Part shown: positions 60,324 to 64,000 of the stretch, one piece after another
Position numbering within the stretch: the first letter of the stretch is position 1
Layout of the letters: every line of letters starts with the position of its first letter
NCBI GenBank assembly: GCA_025667525.1
Contig: CM046876.1
Span: 528,652,538-528,716,537 of the forward strand
Length of the DNA: 64,000 nt
DNA from: Glebionis coronaria
Lineage: Eukaryota; Streptophyta; Magnoliopsida; Asterales; Asteraceae
Direction of reading: 5' to 3'
Program-made: the position numbers and the translations under genes
The notes under the pieces: model-generated
What the model saw: only the letters and a program-made list of their open reading frames with translations
What the model was told of the DNA's origin: nothing
Databases searched by the model: none

Positions 60324-62808
60324 CTACAGAAGTGTTAGAACAAGATGGAGCATTTTCTAAATTGGATACCACAGTAGTTGTGATTATAGAATCATTAGTG
60401 TCCTTAGCAACATTTAAAGGCCAACTAACACTCGTGTTCACATTTTCTGTCCTAGCTTTAGGCATCCATTTATATCCTGGAGGACATTGATTAGCAAACC
60501 ACCATTTCCAAGACTTACTAGCAGACTCATATAATTCCTTAATTCTGCTTCTAGGGTTCTTAGTGGTGGAGTCTGATGCATTAATTTTCTTAGTGAGGGT
60601 AGCACCAGAATGGTTCACTTTACGTTTGGGTTTACTAGCTCTAATTGGCATTGCAACTTGCTTCTTAGTTCTAGTATCTACGCCTTTGACTTTATTCATA
60701 GCACACATAGAATGATTAGCATTAGCACACTTTCCACATTTGACACAAACAAATTTCACATTCATAGCATTCAAATCATTCACATCATTCAAATTGTCAT
60801 TACATGCGATTATAGACTTTTTATTCTTAAAAACATTCAAATTCCTAGGGTATTCTTCTACTTCCTTCATCTTCTCTTGACTCTTGTGTTTCCAGACCTT
60901 ATCATTCACTTGAGTTCTCTTAAGATGAGGCCGGCTAACACTACTAGTGGAGACTATTCCTGTAGTAGAAGACACACGAATATTAGTGTTTCTAGAAGTC
61001 TGAGGCGATTGAGTAACTTTGTTTGTGGGCTTAGTGGTCATTCTATACATCCCTGGTTTAATCACATTATTGTGCTTAATGCTTGGTGCTATAGTATTCC
61101 TTATGGGTTGATCTTGTGGTAACCTTTCCTTTCCATCCATCTTGGGGGCAAACACAGGTTTTGCAAACGAGGAATTTGATAAAGCAGATGGTTTACCCAA
61201 GATAGAGGATCTATTTACTTTAGAGACATTGGGTTGTCTAACAACAGGTTTCTTAATGCTAGGTTCCACAACTTTCCCACCCATTTTAGCAACGAGTTTC
61301 TGCAACTCTGCTATCGCTCTGTCCCTGTCTTGTAACTGAGCTTTCAACCCTTTAATTTCCAAATTCGGTTCATTCATTTCTCGAAACGTTTTGGAAAGTT
61401 TTTCATGCAAGTTATTATCATGTGGAAAACTACCAACGTCTTTTTGCAAAGCAAGTTCAAGAGAATGACAATGTTTTTGAAGGAAATCAGTTTTGTGTTG
61501 AAGTAACTCAAAAGCCTTTTTATCAACATTTTCTTTACGTTTCGAAAGCTCAATTTCAAGACGCTCACATTCTTTGATCTTATCAAGATATTTGCATGCA
61601 ACATCAGAATATTCATCAATATCAGCACAAGATGTAAAATAAGCACACATAACATTTTTAGAAACGCATTCTTGTAAGAGTAAATCATATTCATCTGAAA
61701 AATAAGACTTCTCCATATGAAGATCATCAATGTGTTTCTCAAGAGATTAAACATATTTTAAATCATCATACATTTCAGTCCGAATGAACTCCTCAAACCG
61801 AAGAACAGTTTCTTTAATTAATGTCGTATTTGGGATTAATAGTTCTTTCACAAACAAGGTAATATCTTGAGGAATCGGGCGTTTCCACTCATCATTTTCA
61901 CGTTTTGCCCAATCTCTTTCAACAATAGATTTAAAATTATCTATGTGGTGTTTAAGAATACCTAATATTTTCCTACTCTTGCTTTTAGATTCATCTAGAG
62001 GGAGGTAGTTCACGTATTTGTAAACATTAGATTTCTTAGGGGCAAACGCTTTCTTCCATTGAATTCTCTTTTGTTTGCATTCTAAAAACACTTCCTCACC
62101 GGTTTTCTGAGTTTATTTGTTGAAAAGACCATAAAGACTATTCATGTAAGCATAATTATATGGTTTTACAAACTCCTTATTGACAAGTGGTCGACTATCA
62201 TCATCCCAAAGGGCGGTTTCTTCACTATCAACACTTACAGCATGCAATCAAGATCAGTCCTTTCAGTCTCATCAAGATAAAGACACGGGTTCGCAACTTG
62301 AGCTTTGGCAAGGTACTCAGGACTTGCAAAGCTAGCTTGACCCTTAAACATCGACGGAGGTGCTAGCATTCTTACAGTTTGAATAGAATCATGCTTTTTA
62401 TAAACAACTTTCTTCAAAAATTCGACTTGTTCTTCTAGTTTTGTTACTTTTTCGGTTTCTTTATCATATCTACTTTTGAAGTCTTGTTTTAACGCGTCTA
62501 CCTCTTGTTTCTGAACCTCAAGAATTTTAGCAGAATTGGTAGTGGTCATAGAGAGCTTTTGTTCAAGTTCATTAACTTTCGTATTGGCAAGGTACGTTTT
62601 TTGACGTTCATCCATTAAGAAAACATTATATTGACGCTTCTCTTTGGCTAATAACTCAAGAGTTGTATTATATTTGTTTTCAAAATCGTCATTTTGACTT
62701 TTTAACGCACTACCCTTGTACCCCTCAAGCTCTTTGGTTTTCTGAAGGAGCTCATCTCTATAGCTTTCAGTCATCTCACTCGATTTGATAAGAGCAGCTT
62801 TGCATTCT
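60247..62808 (-). pseudogene. Outermost Copia: coiled-coil and linker region of gag
   Basis: 60247-61716 is a 489-codon open stretch with coiled-coil start (IKECERLEIELSKRKENVD), basic middle and a Cys/His cluster (CVKCGKCANANHSMCAM). The text WWFANQCPPGYKWMPKA precedes the protease. Upstream, 61747-62115 has stops at 61747-61749 and 62113-62115. A frame change near 62235 leads to 62235-62808, a heptad-rich region (ELLAKEKRQYNVFLMDERQ, VTKLEEQVEFLKKVV). Nucleocapsid and N-terminal gag are missing. It overlaps the protease frame in a +1 shift at 60247-60323. Confidence 0.8.
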
Positions 62809-62924
62809 TCAAAATATTGAGTCAAACAAGAATGCTCGGTCATAGTTTATTATTGTAACATTTATTAGAACGTTGTAATAGTTAGTTAAATAGTCGTGGT
62901 TCACGGGCTTGGATTTAAGCTACT
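62809..62924 (+). repeat. Inverted 116-bp copy of the outermost Copia LTR start
   Basis: By eye this is a perfect reverse complement of 20367-20482, i.e. bases 9-124 of the LTR, in the opposite orientation to the element it adjoins. The Copia coding sequence runs straight into it: the open frame starting at 62843 begins in this LTR piece antisense. It is cut on the right by the next Copia LTR and may continue beyond that element. Confidence 0.85.
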
Positions 62925-63247
62925 TGTTGGAAATACGTTTTTACGTATTTAGAAAGGATCGGTCACTCCAATAATATATTCAAGTAATAGGCTCGTGATC
63001 CAGTTTGTAAACATTATAGTCCATATAGCCCACATGTAGGGTGGGCTATATATACCCCCTCCTAGCATGTTAGGAGGGGTTGCTCATTTTCATTTTCTAC
63101 TTTCATTTAATAAAAATCACTTTCTCTCTCTACTTTTCTTTCCTCTCCTCTTTCTCTCTCTAGTTCTTCATCTTCTTCCTCCTCCTCCTCCATTCAATCA
63201 ATAGGTAAATCATAGTTTGTCAAATCCCAAGAAAACGTAGACCTTCA
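62925..63247 (+). repeat. 5' LTR of the terminal Copia
   Basis: It starts TGTTGGAAATACG and ends GTAGACCTTCA. The TATATATA box lies near 63047-63054. A perfect 9-bp-stem hairpin CCCCTCCTA-GCATGT-TAGGAGGGG follows at 63056-63079. A CTCTCTCT and CTTCCTCCTCC tract follows. Confidence 0.85.
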
Positions 63248-63248
63248 A

Positions 63249-63263
63249 TTGGTATCAAGAGCC
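63249..63263 (+). promoter_or_regulatory. Primer-binding site of the terminal Copia
   Basis: TTGGTATCAAGAGCC one base after the LTR, the Met-tRNA-type site with an extra A, as at 24704. Confidence 0.75.
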
Positions 63264-63788
63264 ATGTGAATCTTAGGATTTGCATATTTTTTATCTTTTG
63301 ATTTGGTGATAAAAATCTTTTCTTTCAAAAATCTTTTCTAATCTTTTTGGTGTTGATTTTTTTTGATTTCACGTATTTTTTAGATCAATTTTATATTTTT
63401 CACAAACTCAATTCATCTTCTAGTAATATCATTTTTTTTACTTTTTTATATATCTTATTTCTTTATCTGGGTTTCTATATCATCGTTTCTATCAAACTTA
63501 TTGTCCAATCAAACCTGTCAAAACAGTCAAACAATCAATTTTTTATTATTTTTTATTTTTTATTTTTTTATCTATTGATTTGATTAAAAAATCTTTTCTT
63601 TTCTAAAAATCATTTTTATTAAAGTTTTTATTGGTCAAATTACTTTCACTTTTTTATCAGTTTCATCTTTTTCATCACTTTCGTTTTAAATCTATTTTTT
63701 TGTCCTTTTGTCCTTTCAAACAAATTATCAGTCCCATCCTAACGAATCAACTTTTCCAAACGAGCGGTTTTCCGAAAGAGCGGAATTA
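63264..63788 (+). other. AT-rich leader of the terminal Copia
   Basis: T-rich untranslated leader without supported coding sequence. The open frame at 63347-63583 is low-complexity Phe/Ile/Leu and is rejected. Confidence 0.6.
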
Positions 63789-64000
63789 TTCCGAACGAGC
63801 GTGTTCCGAACGAGCGTGTTCCGAACGAGCGTGTTCCGAACGAGCGTGTTCGGAACGAACGTGTTCCGAACGAACGTGTTCCGAACGAACGTGTTCCGAA
63901 CGAACGTGTTCCGAACGAACGTGTTCCGAACGAACGTGTTCCGAACGAACGTGTTCCGAACGAACGTGTTCTGAACGAACGTGTTCCGAACGAACGTGTT
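63789..64000 (+). repeat. 15-bp tandem array TTCCGAACGAACGTG, at least 14 copies
   Basis: Perfect 15-bp periodicity from 63789 to the window end. The first four units read TTCCGAACGAGCGTG, the fifth has TTCGG, and the rest read TTCCGAACGAACGTG with one TTCTG variant near 63969. A multiple of three, it stays open as an FRTNV repeat, but its leader position argues against translation. It continues past the window. Confidence 0.92.

Larger units (their letters stand above)
20113..62808 (-). mobile_element. Outermost Copia (minus strand), split by nested insertions, 5' end lost
   Basis: The element is read right to left. Coding remnants from the gag linker through integrase and the start of reverse transcriptase lie at 62808-58284. 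The rest of RT-RNase H lies at 24369-22897, followed by a 2.4-kb 3' region, a polypurine tract and a 3' LTR (20490-20113). The two coding halves join at the same Val-Asp-Arg-Pro-Tyr codons on either side of the plus-strand Copia, proving the interruption. The 5' LTR, primer-binding site and N-terminal gag are absent. In their place the coding region abuts an inverted piece of its own LTR at 62809. The left LTR boundary (20113) is chosen as a TG dinucleotide and could be off by a few bases. Confidence 0.85.
62925..64000 (+). mobile_element. 5' end of another plus-strand Copia, cut by window end
   Basis: A 5' LTR (62925-63247), primer-binding site and AT-rich leader ending in a tandem array are present; gag lies beyond the window. 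The LTR start TGTTGGAAATACG and the following 40 bases match the LTR of the plus-strand Copia at 24370, but the rest differs. They are therefore related families. Confidence 0.88.

Noticed and set aside
63708..63974. Repeat protein of FRTNV units
   Set aside because: Period of 15 keeps the frame open by arithmetic; it lies in the untranslated leader downstream of a primer-binding site.
63789..64000. CRISPR array
   Set aside because: Units are contiguous 15-mers without spacers, in a plant retrotransposon leader.

Overview
The window is plant nuclear DNA, most likely from a eudicot of the daisy family (Asteraceae). This rests on recognising the retrotransposon protein families by eye, not on a search. 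It is AT-rich, has spliced gene structure, and holds almost nothing but transposable elements around one host gene. I see no tRNA, rRNA or CRISPR array and no bacterial gene organisation.

Left third (1-20112). A left-truncated long Ty3/gypsy LTR (1-3532) and an isolated Copia LTR with its primer-binding site (4224-4571) precede the only convincing host gene. That gene is a three-exon, minus-strand IQD calmodulin-binding protein gene (6070-8664) with a Tourist-like MITE in intron 2. Next come a decayed PIF/Harbinger transposon (10754-12583), a fold-back element with 9-bp target duplications (12949-14049), a tandem repeat (about 14345-14690), a heavily decayed Tat-type gypsy element (about 14860-18895) and a small MITE (19323-19540).

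Right two thirds (20113-62924). This is a four-level nest. A minus-strand Copia (20113-62808) is split by a plus-strand Copia (24370-58237). That is split by an Athila-like gag-protease-only gypsy element (34075-55763), and that by a complete minus-strand Tekay chromovirus (40784-53428) with one intact 1543-residue gag-pol frame. Target duplications (TATGA and ACTTC) are exact for the two inner elements. LTR-to-LTR divergence counted by eye falls inward (about 1.5%, 0.6%, 0.4%), as nesting requires. The window ends inside the leader of another plus-strand Copia (62925-64000), in a 15-bp tandem array.

Most notable observations: arrays of the motif ATTCCGAT in the leader of one retrotransposon and in the LTR of an unrelated one; a 9-bp hairpin directly after the TATA box in three Copia LTR families, with compensating base changes; a repaired-looking insertion junction (58237-58283); a gag-protease element without reverse transcriptase; and a pre-gag reading frame in the Tekay element broken by one in-frame stop.
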